Notes: generated from the sequence alone by a model not told the origin. Positions 1-9,129 are shown, numbered from the stretch's first letter. The stretch: 33,595 nucleotides of DNA from CAYTNY01 sp964439215 (GCA_964439215.1 CAYTNY010000018.1:1-33595), one strand, 5' to 3'. Translations and numbers: made by a program.

Positions 1-112
1 CGCGGTCTGTTTATGCAGGGGCTGCGATTCAGCGAAAAAACCGCGCCGGGTGTGTATATTTTATTTTTAGTTTTCTCTTTTTTATGTTATTATTAAAAAA
101 AATCAGGGAGCT
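1..112. other. Left-edge stretch, no identifiable gene
   Basis: Frame 1 on the plus strand is open from base 1 to a TAA at 94-96 (31 codons). It could be the tail of a gene cut by the window edge, but the peptide matches nothing I recognise. A 6-bp inverted repeat (1-6 with 40-45) is followed by a T-rich stretch, which could be the remains of a terminator, but the loop is long. An AGGGAG ribosome binding site for the next gene lies at 105-110. Confidence 0.25.
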
Positions 113-115
113 GTG

Positions 116-622
116 ATGAATTACATTGATATTTTTTTGATAATCACCTTATTTCTTTTTTTTGCGATAGGGTGGAAATTAAGAGGCATTTATCTCATTA
201 TAGTGCCTATTGCTTTTTTTACCGGTATTATAACCGCAAATATCGGCTATACGGAATTTTCACGCGCACTCACATTTATGGAAAGCGAAGAAAAACGGCT
301 GCTGCTTTCCTACACACTTCTCTTTCTTCTCGGCAGCTGCATCATCGTTTTTGCGGCAATCACAGCGGCCCGTTTTTTTGATTTTTTCAAGCTTACTTTT
401 ATTGACAGAGCGCTGGGGGCCTTTATTTTTATGTCTGCGGCGGCAATACCTTTGTATCTTTTTATGAATATGCTGAACAAACTTACATTAACCGATGTCA
501 TTAATTATCATACAGCGCTGGTGGAATCTTTTCTTTTCGGGAAACTGGAATCTTACGCGCTGTTTCTGGTTAAGCTCCCCTTAGTGGAGCATCTTTCCGT
601 GATGAGATCCATCCTGAACTGA
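116..622 (+). CDS. CvpA-like integral membrane protein
   Basis: This 168-residue protein is almost entirely hydrophobic, with four predicted membrane helices (about residues 5-45 as two segments, 65-88, 98-122). The N-terminus (NYIDIFLIITLFLFFAIGW followed by a basic Arg-Gly turn) matches the opening of the CvpA (colicin V production) family, whose members are inner-membrane proteins of poorly defined role; the length is also typical. A GTG at 113 and an ATG at 116 are both in frame. The ATG is preferred because it lies 5 nt after AGGGAG (105-110), while the GTG would be only 2 nt away. The gene converges on the minus-strand block, with 6 nt between the stops. Family membership rests on the N-terminal pattern and topology only, so another small four-helix membrane protein is possible. 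Confidence 0.6.
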   Translation: MNYIDIFLIITLFLFFAIGWKLRGIYLIIVPIAFFTGIITANIGYTEFSRALTFMESEEKRLLLSYTLLFLLGSCIIVFAAITAARFFDFFKLTFIDRALGAFIFMSAAAIPLYLFMNMLNKLTLTDVINYHTALVESFLFGKLESYALFLVKLPLVEHLSVMRSILN

Positions 623-628
623 TATCTT

Positions 629-1384
629 TTATTCCTTATCATCAATATCAAACTCCGAAAGATACTCTTTCAGGCTGTGTTTTCCCTGTTTTTTCTTTTT
701 TTTGACGGTCAGACGCCTGAAAGTAAACACCGCAGCGGCAGCCGTAAAGAAAAAGAAGGCCGCAAACATAAATAAAAACGACATGTCCGCCTTAAAAAAA
801 TACTGCCCTATATAACCCGCCGCTATAAGCAGTATGGTAACCCCTATGACCCCGTTTAATATTCCGTACCTTTTTATGCTTTCCACGAAGCCATGGCTCC
901 TGTTTTTCTCCAGCACTTCATATTCTTTTCTCATACTTTCATCATTCTTAAATCTGAAAGTGTTTTCTATTATCGCAAGCTGTTTTTCAATAAACTCTTC
1001 ATCCATATACATCCTGTTTTGTTCATACCACTGTTTAAGCTCCCGGGTTTTTCCGAATTTATCATAAAGATTTATCAAAAGGCTGTGCACGCTGCTGTCG
1101 TAAAAATCAAACTTCAGCGCTTTCAGATACATGGATGCGGCTGACTTGTCGTTTTTTTTCATAAGAGCGGTTCCGGCTTTTATATATACTTCAGCCCTGT
1201 CATCCACAAATTCAGCGGCTTTTTTATAAAAAGCCGCGGCTGCTTCAGGTTTCCCTTTCAGCAATAACTCATCCCCTTTTCTTATATTTATTTCATAGAA
1301 CCTTTCCCTGTCAATATCCTCCCCGCACATACTGCACTTTTCAGACAGATCTTTTTCCTCGGCTCCGCAGCAGGGGCATATCAT
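629..1384 (-). CDS. Zinc-ribbon/TPR membrane protein
   Basis: The 251-residue product starts with a CPCC...CSMC zinc ribbon (residues 3-21), a fold usual in small metal-binding or adaptor modules. A helical region with TPR-like repeats follows (about residues 30-130: GKPEAAAAFYKKAAEF, KNDKSAASMYLKALKF). Two hydrophobic helices come next (about 178-197 and 203-222), then a Lys-rich stretch (KKKKK) and an acidic C-terminus. This suggests a membrane-anchored adaptor with both ends in the cytoplasm. It is the last gene of the his/trp-FnIII block and starts 110 nt after the FnIII gene. A GGAG lies about 8 nt before the ATG, and a 17-codon reading frame overlaps the start by ATGA. No specific function is recognised. 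Confidence 0.7.
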   Translation of the reverse strand: MICPCCGAEEKDLSEKCSMCGEDIDRERFYEINIRKGDELLLKGKPEAAAAFYKKAAEFVDDRAEVYIKAGTALMKKNDKSAASMYLKALKFDFYDSSVHSLLINLYDKFGKTRELKQWYEQNRMYMDEEFIEKQLAIIENTFRFKNDESMRKEYEVLEKNRSHGFVESIKRYGILNGVIGVTILLIAAGYIGQYFFKADMSFLFMFAAFFFFTAAAAVFTFRRLTVKKKKKQGKHSLKEYLSEFDIDDKE

Positions 1385-1434
1385 ATATTTGCTCCGCCGC
1401 GGAATATTTTATTTTCTTTTTTCATCGCATCCAT
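1381..1434 (-). CDS. Possible 17-residue leader ORF overlapping the TPR gene
   Basis: An ATG at 1434-1432 is preceded by AAAGGATAAAAA, a fair ribosome binding site. It opens the frame MDAMKKENKIFRGGANI, which ends with a TGA that shares ATGA with the start codon of the downstream zinc-ribbon/TPR gene. The overlap geometry is the same as at the other coupled junctions in this window, so it may serve translational coupling. It is too short to show coding bias and could be chance. Confidence 0.25.
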   Translation of the reverse strand: MDAMKKENKIFRGGANI

Positions 1435-1494
1435 TTTTTATCCTTTATAACAATAATGCCGGCATACACTCTGCCGCAGTATTCTGTTTTTTTT

Positions 1495-3102
1495 TTAATT
1501 ATAGGGGTTCGGGTAAACAGAAAATCTAAACGCTATATATCCCAGCCAGGCATATCCTTCATCGTATTTATAATAGGAAAAATTGAAATTCAGGAACCTG
1601 TCTATATAAGTATTAATTATGTACTGATCCGGCAGAAACATATTATCATTGATCGTGACAGGAACTATATATTCCATTTTTATGCCCATATCCCCGAATA
1701 TTGTTGTGTTTATGCCCAGAAAATACGCTGTGTCGGAATAATTATTAATATCCTGTTTATAAGATGTTAAATAAGGAAAAAATACGGTCATACCCGGCGC
1801 CTGCCATATACTTTTTGCGCTTTCCGCACCTTCAGGCTCATCATATCTCTGCGGGTCCCCGAATCCTGCCGTATATCCCGCATGCACAAATGTTTCATTC
1901 AGTATTTTTTTGCTGAGCACGCCGTATAAACTGTGCCCCACAAAAAACGAATCAGAAAACCGGACACTGCCTCCCGTGGTTTCGGAGCTTCCGCCCAGAC
2001 TGTCCTGAATCATCATGGAAACCATCCATCCCAGCCCCGCTGACGGATATTCTTCGTATTCATTTACGGCTGTGAATTTCATATCAGCGGTTAATAACCA
2101 TAATCCTATTTTTCCGAATGTATCCGTTCCTTTTCCGAAAACCATTGAATCATACTCGCCGAAAATAGAACCTATATAATAATTAAAGTAAACATCCGCA
2201 TTAAATCCGAAATTATCTTTGATATTATTTCTGTAAGCGGTAGGCATAAGTATAAGGCCCGTTCTGGGCTTGGGGAACGGAACAATCTCTGAAACCTCGG
2301 TTTTCGGAGTTTCGTTTCCCCTGCTGTCAAGAGCTGACATCGCATAATAATATTTTATAGCCGGCTCTACATCTTCATCCGTATAAGCTGTTTCTGTTTT
2401 TTCAACGAATTTCAGAAACTCCTGGTTTTCCGGAGTTCTGCCCCTGTATATATTATACCCGGACAAAGGAAACGTTCCCGAAGAAGATCCCGACCAGCGC
2501 AGAATAACCTTTTCTACATCCTGGTATGTTTTAAATCCCCCGGGGACAGCAGGCAGGTTCAGTTTTTTTGTTATGAAAGAAAACTCCTTTGAGCTTTCTC
2601 TTTCCCCTTCTTCATTTACTGCTTCCAGATAATAAACATACTCTGTTTCAAACTCTATTTCTTCATCCCTGTATTCGGTTTCCGGAAAAGGCTCCTTATT
2701 AAGAAGACTGAAATTCTCATCTTCGCTTTTTTTCCTGAACACATTGTAATAAACCTCTTCCGTGCCGGTATCTGTCCATTTCAAAACAACAACATCGGGC
2801 TCGCTATTGTCAAAACTGATACTTCCGGGAACATTTGTTTTCTTTTCCTCAATTTCTTTTTCGTTTAATGCCTCTTCGGTTTCATCCGCACTGTCTTTTT
2901 CCGGCGGCAGTTCCGCCTCTTCCCCGGTTTCCGCATCTTTTGTTTCATCAGCGGTTTCCGCCGGCGTATTCTCCGCCGCAGCTTCCTCCGCCGGCACCGG
3001 CGAAGCCTGCATTTTCTGCTTCGGATACAGCACCTCTTCAGCCGCACTAACAGCACCATATACAAGAAAAACAAACACTGCCGAATATATTATTTTTTTC
3101 AT
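1495..3102 (-). CDS. Secreted FnIII-domain protein with C-terminal beta-barrel-like region
   Basis: This 535-residue protein has an N-terminal signal peptide (MKKIIYSAVFVFLVYGAVSA). A low-complexity Ala/Pro/Glu/Thr-rich acidic linker follows (about 21-90). Two fibronectin type III domains come next (about 92-178 and 182-270), recognisable by the VVLKWTDTG, YNVFRKK, YVYYLEAVN and ILRWSGSS, YNIYRGR, KYYYAMSALD strand patterns. The last 250 residues alternate aromatic and polar residues as in outer-membrane beta-barrels, ending RFSVYPNPYN. I infer an envelope protein exposing FnIII domains, perhaps an outer-membrane anchor. The ATG overlaps the trpG stop by ATGA and has its own GGGAGG site, so it is probably translated from the his/trp message, an odd location for an envelope gene. 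The specific function is unknown. Confidence 0.7.
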   Translation of the reverse strand: MKKIIYSAVFVFLVYGAVSAAEEVLYPKQKMQASPVPAEEAAAENTPAETADETKDAETGEEAELPPEKDSADETEEALNEKEIEEKKTNVPGSISFDNSEPDVVVLKWTDTGTEEVYYNVFRKKSEDENFSLLNKEPFPETEYRDEEIEFETEYVYYLEAVNEEGERESSKEFSFITKKLNLPAVPGGFKTYQDVEKVILRWSGSSSGTFPLSGYNIYRGRTPENQEFLKFVEKTETAYTDEDVEPAIKYYYAMSALDSRGNETPKTEVSEIVPFPKPRTGLILMPTAYRNNIKDNFGFNADVYFNYYIGSIFGEYDSMVFGKGTDTFGKIGLWLLTADMKFTAVNEYEEYPSAGLGWMVSMMIQDSLGGSSETTGGSVRFSDSFFVGHSLYGVLSKKILNETFVHAGYTAGFGDPQRYDEPEGAESAKSIWQAPGMTVFFPYLTSYKQDINNYSDTAYFLGINTTIFGDMGIKMEYIVPVTINDNMFLPDQYIINTYIDRFLNFNFSYYKYDEGYAWLGYIAFRFSVYPNPYN

Positions 3103-3698
3103 TTTTCCTCCCGCATTGACAGAAAGTTTCCTATTATTTCCATGCCGTGTTCAGTAAGTATTGATTCCGGATGAAACTGAACGCCTTCAAGTTTATACTT
3201 TTTATGCCTTACACCCATTATTTCGCCCGCTTTGGTCCTTGAGCTTACAACCAGTTCCGCCGGCAGTGTTCTTTTATCCGCAACAAGCGAATGATACCTT
3301 GTCGCCGTAAAAGGATTTTTTATCCCCTTATATACGCCTTTTCCGTCATGATAAACGCCGGAAACTTTCCCGTGCATAATATTCTTGTTTCTTTTTATCC
3401 GGCCGCCAAGGGCCTCCACAATACACTGGTGCCCGAGGCATACGCCCAACAGGGGTATTTTCCCCATAAAATGTTTTACTGTTTCCTTTGAAATACCCGC
3501 ATTTACGGGCCAGGAAGGCCCCGGGGATATGACAATATGAGACGGATTTATTTTTTCTATATCCGCCGCCGAAACCTCATCATTTCTGAATACTTTTATG
3601 CTGCCGGCAAACTCTCCGATATACTGGACAATATTAAACGTAAAAGAATCATAATTGTCCACAACAACAACGCTGTTTTTTTTCTTATTTTTTTTCAT
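3099..3698 (-). CDS. trpG: Anthranilate synthase component II (glutamine amidotransferase)
   Basis: The 199-residue class I glutamine amidotransferase releases ammonia from glutamine for TrpE. It carries VVDNYDSFTFN at the N-terminus, the oxyanion/loop motif ISPGPS, the nucleophile Cys in GVCLGHQC (about residue 87) and the catalytic His-Glu in VQFHPES (about 175-177). All are standard for TrpG/PabA, although the usual GPGTP-type loop reads GPSWP here. TrpG and PabA cannot be separated on sequence alone. The neighbour with TrpE features makes trpG the better name, though many bacteria use one subunit for both tryptophan and folate. It lies 26 nt after trpE, and its stop overlaps the next start by 4 nt. 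Confidence 0.9.
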   Translation of the reverse strand: MKKNKKKNSVVVVDNYDSFTFNIVQYIGEFAGSIKVFRNDEVSAADIEKINPSHIVISPGPSWPVNAGISKETVKHFMGKIPLLGVCLGHQCIVEALGGRIKRNKNIMHGKVSGVYHDGKGVYKGIKNPFTATRYHSLVADKRTLPAELVVSSRTKAGEIMGVRHKKYKLEGVQFHPESILTEHGMEIIGNFLSMREEK

Positions 3699-3724
3699 TG
3701 ATACCTCTTCCGTAATATACGGAT

Positions 3725-5218
3725 TTAAAGTTCATCTCTTTCAACTGCCATTCGCAGGGCTTTAAATACAGCTTCGGCTTTATTAAGGGATTCTTTATAT
3801 TCGTATTCCGGATTTGAATCCGCAACTATTCCCGCGCCTGCCTGCATATACGCCTTCTTGTTATTGCCGTCATAATAAATTGTACGCAGAGAAATGCAGG
3901 TGTCAAGCACTCCGCCGTAGCTGATATATCCTACCGCTCCCGAATACGGCCCTCTTTTTGTTTTTTCCATTTCTTCTATTATCTGCATGGCCCTGACCTT
4001 CGGCGCTCCGCTTACCGTGCCCGCGGGAAAAGCGGCGGCAAAGGCATCCAGTGCGTCTTTCCCGGAGCTGAGCATACCCGTTACATTTGACACCATATGC
4101 ATAACATGAGAATACTTTTCCACTGCCATAAGATCCTGTATTTTAACGCTTCCTGTCTTTGATACTTTTCCTATATCATTTCTTCCCAGATCAATAAGCA
4201 TAACGTGCTCAGCCCGTTCTTTTTCGTCGCTGAGCAGTTTTTTTTCAAGAACCGCATCTTCTTCGGCTGTTTTTCCTCTTTTCGCGGTTCCCGCAATCGG
4301 CCTTACCATTGCTTTCCTGTTTTCTACTTTTATCATAACCTCGGGAGAAGCCCCTATTATTACTTTTTTTCCCATTCTGATAAAATGCATATAAGGAGAC
4401 GGATTAACAGCCCTGAGGCATCTGTAAATATTCACGGGGTCCCCTTCATAAGGCGCGGAAAACCTCTGGGACAGAACAACCTGGATCGCTTCGCCGTTTT
4501 TTATAAGTTCAACCGTTTTTCTGACCTGTTCCTTGAAATCCTCTTTTTTGACATGGTGCCTTATCAGCGGCCTGCGGGCTCTTTTTTCTCCGGCCGCGGG
4601 CACAAACGGTTTTTTTATATTTCTTATTATGGAATCTATTGTTTTAACGGCTTTTTCATATTTTGCTTCTATATCTTTTTTTTTGTCGCCGTCCCGGACA
4701 AAAATACAGCTCATAACCTTTATCTTGTGATAAACATGATCAAATATCATCATAACGCCGGTAAGCATAAAAAACATATCCGGCCATTTAAGATCATCCT
4801 TTTTAACTCCGGACGGCACCTTATTGTAAAGTTTCGCAATGTCATATCCTATATATCCAACGGCTCCGCCTCTTGCAGGCAGCCCTTCCACGGGCGCGGC
4901 TTTGTATTTTTTAAATATTCCGCTCATGTATCCAAGAGGGTCGGATGTTTCAAATTCTTCTTTTTTTCCGTCTATTGCGGAATATATTCTGCCGTTCTCA
5001 TATCGGATAATACCCGCCGGCTTCCTTGACAAAAAAGAGTATCTCGCGGTATTTTCGCCGCCTTCCACGCTTTCAAGCAGAAAAGAATATTCAGGGTTGT
5101 CTATTTTCAGATAAGCGGACATCGGTGTTTCAAGGTCCGACAGTATTTCCCTGTAAACCGGTATTACATTATATTTCCGGGAAAGTTCAACAACCTGTTT
5201 TTTTGTAAAGCAGACCAT
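3725..5218 (-). CDS. trpE: Anthranilate synthase component I
   Basis: The 497-residue protein converts chorismate plus ammonia to anthranilate, the first committed step of tryptophan synthesis. The N-terminal part has the tryptophan-binding signature FLLESVEGGEN...ARYSFL (about residues 45-62), so feedback inhibition by tryptophan is expected. The chorismate-binding half has IQVVLSQRF, MVRPIAGTAKRG (PIAGT is typical of TrpE; PabB usually has PIKGT), ERAEHVMLIDLGRND and FPAGTVSGAPK. The length is normal. The start ATG follows AGGAG by 5 nt, just after the hisI stop. TrpG follows; trpD, trpC, trpF, trpB and trpA are not in the window. I found no obvious tryptophan leader peptide or attenuator, as expected for a gene inside an operon. 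Confidence 0.93.
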   Translation of the reverse strand: MVCFTKKQVVELSRKYNVIPVYREILSDLETPMSAYLKIDNPEYSFLLESVEGGENTARYSFLSRKPAGIIRYENGRIYSAIDGKKEEFETSDPLGYMSGIFKKYKAAPVEGLPARGGAVGYIGYDIAKLYNKVPSGVKKDDLKWPDMFFMLTGVMMIFDHVYHKIKVMSCIFVRDGDKKKDIEAKYEKAVKTIDSIIRNIKKPFVPAAGEKRARRPLIRHHVKKEDFKEQVRKTVELIKNGEAIQVVLSQRFSAPYEGDPVNIYRCLRAVNPSPYMHFIRMGKKVIIGASPEVMIKVENRKAMVRPIAGTAKRGKTAEEDAVLEKKLLSDEKERAEHVMLIDLGRNDIGKVSKTGSVKIQDLMAVEKYSHVMHMVSNVTGMLSSGKDALDAFAAAFPAGTVSGAPKVRAMQIIEEMEKTKRGPYSGAVGYISYGGVLDTCISLRTIYYDGNNKKAYMQAGAGIVADSNPEYEYKESLNKAEAVFKALRMAVERDEL

Positions 5219-5220
5219 AC

Positions 5221-5616
5221 TTACTCCTTTTTACCGTAAACTTCTTCCGGATCAAAAACTTTTTCCCCGATTTCTTTGAGTTTTCCGTCCCCGGTAATCT
5301 CCGTATAAAAACAGGACTTCATTCCTGTATGACACGCCGCGCCTCCGATCTGGTTGACTTCCATAAGAACCGCATCTTTGTCGCAGTCAATATATATTTT
5401 TTTAAGCTCCTGCACGTTCCCCGATGATTCCCCTTTGAACCACAGTTTTTTTCTTGATCTGCTGTAATAATGAACCTTGCGTGTTTCCAGGGTTTTCTCA
5501 AGCGCTTCTTTATTCATCCAGGCCAGCATAAGAACATCTCCTGTATTGTCGTCCCTGGCGATTGCCGCAATCAGCCCTTTTTCGTCAAACTTCAGAGCGT
5601 TAATATCAAATTCCAT
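5221..5616 (-). CDS. hisI: Phosphoribosyl-AMP cyclohydrolase
   Basis: The 131-residue enzyme opens the purine ring of phosphoribosyl-AMP, the third step of histidine synthesis. It has the family motifs MLAWMNKEAL, HYYSRSRKKLWFKGESSGN, the metal-binding IDCDKDA and the zinc ligands in CHTGMKSCF. It is monofunctional: there is no fused HisE (phosphoribosyl-ATP pyrophosphatase) domain, and hisE is not elsewhere in the window. A TTG at 5634 is in frame, but the ATG at 5616 is chosen because a full AGGAGG (5624-5629) lies 7 nt upstream and the protein then begins at the family's normal position. It is separated from hisF by the ATPase/TOPRIM-like pair, only 27 nt after that pair's stop, and trpE starts 2 nt after it. 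Confidence 0.93.
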   Translation of the reverse strand: MEFDINALKFDEKGLIAAIARDDNTGDVLMLAWMNKEALEKTLETRKVHYYSRSRKKLWFKGESSGNVQELKKIYIDCDKDAVLMEVNQIGGAACHTGMKSCFYTEITGDGKLKEIGEKVFDPEEVYGKKE

Positions 5617-5643
5617 TTCACATCCTCCTATCAATTAATTTAA

Positions 5644-6258
5644 TCAGGAATTTTTGAACCATTTATTCATATAGTCTAGAAATTTTTTAAAAGATACGTC
5701 TTTACATCTTTGATAACTTGCCCGAGAAGCAACATTCGCAAATAAATTTGAAGATCTAGGCGTTTCCGTATACCTAAGTATGTATTCAAATGCTTCTTTA
5801 GGCCTTTGAGGTTTTTCTTCATTCCTCATACAAAAACCATTTTCATTTAAAAGTTGATATATGCTACTCAGTTCTTGATAATCACAAATAGCTCTTAAAT
5901 GTACTTCATTCACCCAAATCCATTCTTCAAGTTCCGGTTTAATCACCACCACTGCATTTCTATCACGCCAGCCATTCTCAGTTAACTTTCCTTTTATTAA
6001 TAACTCCACAGAGTTTTCATCCTCATTTTCCATACCACAACCTTCATAATCAAAAACAACCAACAAAAACTTATGAGTTGTAATAAAGGGTCTGACAAAT
6101 TCCGAAACATTGTGAGCAATCCCCGAATCATGATAAGGATGAGCAATTATTTCATATTCAATATTTTCGTAGCCTTCTATAGTTTTCATCCTTGGCAACA
6201 AGCCTTTGAACAAAAGTTCTGCGTCTTTATCTGCGCAAACAATCAGCAGGTCCTTCAC
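5644..6258 (-). CDS. Small TOPRIM/DUF4276-like protein, putative defence effector
   Basis: This 204-residue protein is not a known housekeeping enzyme. Its layout fits a compact TOPRIM-like alpha/beta fold. The first strand is followed by an acidic cluster (LLIVCADKDAE, residues 4-14). A second strand ends in the acidic motif LLVVFDYEGCG (about 65-75). A third carries VVVIKPELEEWIW (about 103-115), close to the PE-x-E-x-W pattern of DUF4276-type proteins. The C-terminal third is helical and basic. It starts with GTG inside the stop of the ATPase gene (4-nt GTGA overlap), so the two are translated together. In PARIS (AriA/AriB) and OLD-type systems an ATPase of this class controls a TOPRIM nuclease, which makes an effector nuclease a reasonable but unproven guess. 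A local A+T-rich look suggests transfer. Confidence 0.55.
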   Translation of the reverse strand: MKDLLIVCADKDAELLFKGLLPRMKTIEGYENIEYEIIAHPYHDSGIAHNVSEFVRPFITTHKFLLVVFDYEGCGMENEDENSVELLIKGKLTENGWRDRNAVVVIKPELEEWIWVNEVHLRAICDYQELSSIYQLLNENGFCMRNEEKPQRPKEAFEYILRYTETPRSSNLFANVASRASYQRCKDVSFKKFLDYMNKWFKNS

Positions 6259-7520
6259 CCAAGAATCCCTCCAGCGAATAAATCACTTAATACCGCTTTA
6301 GATTTCCAATCTTTTAATTTCGGATGTTCCGCACCATTAATCACATCTGTAGTGCCTGTTTCTGTTTTAGCGAAACATAATACATCTTTGGGTTTTACCA
6401 TACTTAAAACAACCGGAGAATGAGACGCTAATAACACTTGCGCATTATATACTGACGACAACGATTGATAAACAATTTCCATCGCTTTAGGATGTATCCC
6501 GTTTTCCGGTTCTTCAATGAGGAATAATCCTTTTATTTCATTGATATAAGCCGGCAGGGTTAATGCCAACAACCTCAAAGTGCCATCAGAAACCAGCCAA
6601 CTAGGCACTTTTGCTCCGCATTCATATTTGACACTTATGTATTTGTGTTTATCTTCAGGTCTTTCGATTATATCAATTCCGACAATATCCGGTAAGGCTA
6701 ATTTAATATGATTAATCCAGGCCTCGTATCGAGAATTATTCTTTTTCAACTCTTCTATGACCCACGGTAGATTTGATCCATCAGGTTTGAATTTTTTTGT
6801 TTGTCCAGGAGGGCTGGGATTTCTGATATTAAGACTTTCCAAAACAAATATTTGTATACCTTCCATCAAAAACTCTTTTAGCCAGATAGAAGCGGGAAAT
6901 TTTTTATCATAATCAGGCAAATTACTTAATGCAGCCTTTTTAATACCAAACTTAAAAGAAGGCATCCATCCTTTTCCTGATCTTTCTTGTGTTTCATCAT
7001 AAAAATTATCATTACCACCAGGCCTTTTTCTAAAAACACGTCTCCAGCTCTTTGGTTGATATTTCTTGTTTAGTATTGTTTTTGGCTTTTCCGCAAGCGC
7101 AGGAAACAACTCTTTTTGCACTCGGTTGTTTTGTAATGCATCTTCCTTCAGCAATAAAGCCGACTCTTCAATAATAGAATGCTGTTGGGTTTCTTCGTCC
7201 AATCCTACTCTAATCTCATATCTTATATATTTATAATTTTTATCATGGTATTTTTCTATGATTTTTTTCGGCAATTCAAGTACTATTCCAAGCTCAATAT
7301 CTCCACCTTTCCCTAAATAAGTCAGATCTAAGAAATTCGATGATCTTTTTTCTACAGCCTCATCAATTCCGAATTTCACTATGTCAGACAAGAAACTCAC
7401 TGTATCAATAAATGTGGTTTTACCGCTGGCATTTGCTCCTATAAGAACTTGAAAATCATTAAGTTTCTGATTAATATAATATAAGCATCTAAAATTACTT
7501 ACTTCTATAGAATTAATCAT
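6255..7520 (-). CDS. ABC/OLD-type AAA ATPase (AAA_21-like), putative defence sensor
   Basis: The 421-residue protein has the full set of motifs of the ABC/SMC-like ATPases of the AAA_21/OLD group. Walker A is GANASGKTTF (about residues 28-37), the signature-like segment is SDGTLRLLAL (about 313-322), Walker B is LFLIEEPENGIHP (about 335-347) and the switch His is in LLASHSPVVL (about 366-375). About 270 residues between Walker A and the signature form the expected helical insertion. No nuclease domain is fused; the partner gene downstream may supply it. The ATG at 7520 is chosen over one 8 codons upstream because AAAGGAGA precedes it. A promoter with a perfect TATAAT lies just upstream. It interrupts the his operon between hisF and hisI. 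A DNA-repair or RecF-like ATPase is possible, but pairing with a TOPRIM-like partner favours a two-gene defence module. Confidence 0.8.
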   Translation of the reverse strand: MINSIEVSNFRCLYYINQKLNDFQVLIGANASGKTTFIDTVSFLSDIVKFGIDEAVEKRSSNFLDLTYLGKGGDIELGIVLELPKKIIEKYHDKNYKYIRYEIRVGLDEETQQHSIIEESALLLKEDALQNNRVQKELFPALAEKPKTILNKKYQPKSWRRVFRKRPGGNDNFYDETQERSGKGWMPSFKFGIKKAALSNLPDYDKKFPASIWLKEFLMEGIQIFVLESLNIRNPSPPGQTKKFKPDGSNLPWVIEELKKNNSRYEAWINHIKLALPDIVGIDIIERPEDKHKYISVKYECGAKVPSWLVSDGTLRLLALTLPAYINEIKGLFLIEEPENGIHPKAMEIVYQSLSSVYNAQVLLASHSPVVLSMVKPKDVLCFAKTETGTTDVINGAEHPKLKDWKSKAVLSDLFAGGILG

Positions 7521-7559
7521 TTTATCTCCTTTTAAATATAGCATACCTTATTGATTATT

Positions 7560-7589
7560 ATTATAACCCGCAAATACAACTCAATGCAA
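7560..7589 (-). promoter_or_regulatory. Sigma-70-type promoter for the ATPase/TOPRIM pair
   Basis: On the minus strand, TTGCAT (7584-7589) and a perfect TATAAT (7560-7565) are separated by 18 nt, about 40 nt before the ATPase start codon. The -10 is consensus and the -35 is weak (TTG only). It lies in the 106-nt gap after hisF, where the rest of the operon has almost no gaps. It would let the inserted pair, and perhaps hisI-trpE-trpG, be transcribed separately from the his promoter. Confidence 0.5.
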
Positions 7590-7626
7590 CTCTTATGAAA
7601 CAACACACCAGGCAAACTTAACATTT

Positions 7627-8384
<758 letters not shown>

Positions 8385-8385
<1 letters not shown>

Positions 8386-9122
8386 TATTTCAGTTCCCTC
8401 AGCATCGATATAGCTTCTTTGAGTTCTATTTTCCCTGTATAAAGAGCTTTTCCTATTATTATACCTTCTATATTGCCGTACTTTTTATTAAGTTCGGCAA
8501 GTCTTTCAAGATTTTTCATTCTTGTTATACCGCCCGATACTATTACTTTCATGGACGTATTCCTTAAAACCGTGGTTATGCCTTTAATGTTCGGCCCTTT
8601 TAAAACACCGTCCCTGTTAATGTCCGTATAAACTATTCTTTTTACCCCTTTTTCCTCAAGGTCCTTTATAAAATCAAGAACCTTTATTTTGGTTATATCC
8701 TTCCATCCTTTGGCCGCAACAAACCCGTCTTTTGCATCCACGCCCACGACTATTTCATTTTTGTATTTTTCAAGAATGCTGTCAAAAAAATCCTTGTCTG
8801 AAATAACCGACGTGGATAAAATAACGCGCTTTGCGCCGGCTTTAAGGTACTTTTTTATTGTTTCTTCGGAGCGTATCCCGCCCCCGACCTGAACATTCAC
8901 CCTCAGTGATTTTATTATTTTTAAAATAATATCCATATTTTTCGCCCGTCCGGTAAGGGCCCCGTCAAGATCCACCACGTGTATGATTCTCCCGCCCTTA
9001 ATCTGCCAGAGTTTAGCCATTTCAACGGGTTCTTTTGAATAAACGGTCTCGTCCCGCACGTCACCCATTATCAGTCTCACACATTTTCCTTTTCTTATAT
9101 CAATTGCCGGTAATATCTGCAT
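8385..9122 (-). CDS. hisA: Phosphoribosylformimino-AICAR phosphate isomerase
   Basis: The 245-residue barrel enzyme isomerises ProFAR to PRFAR, the substrate of HisF-HisH. Family marks are ILPAIDIRKGKCVRL with the first catalytic Asp, VQVGGGIRSEE, VVGVDAKDGFVAAKGWKD, YTDINRDGVLKGPN with the second catalytic Asp, IVSGGITRM and GIIIGKALYTGKI. A GTG two codons upstream (9128) is in frame, but the ATG at 9122 has GAGG 5 nt before it and gives the usual N-terminus. The IVYTDIN-type loop is that of true HisA; nothing here suggests the bifunctional PriA form, and the separate trp genes in the window do not decide it. Confidence 0.95.
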
Positions 9123-9129
9123 ATTCACC

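Noticed and set aside
3501..3550. GPSWP instead of GPGTP in the TrpG oxyanion-side loop
   Set aside because: Ser at the third position is common in this family and the catalytic Cys, His and Glu are intact, so it is normal variation.
4205..5029. Plus-strand 274-codon frame opposite trpE
   Set aside because: Shadow of trpE with the same Phe-rich bias and no ribosome binding site.
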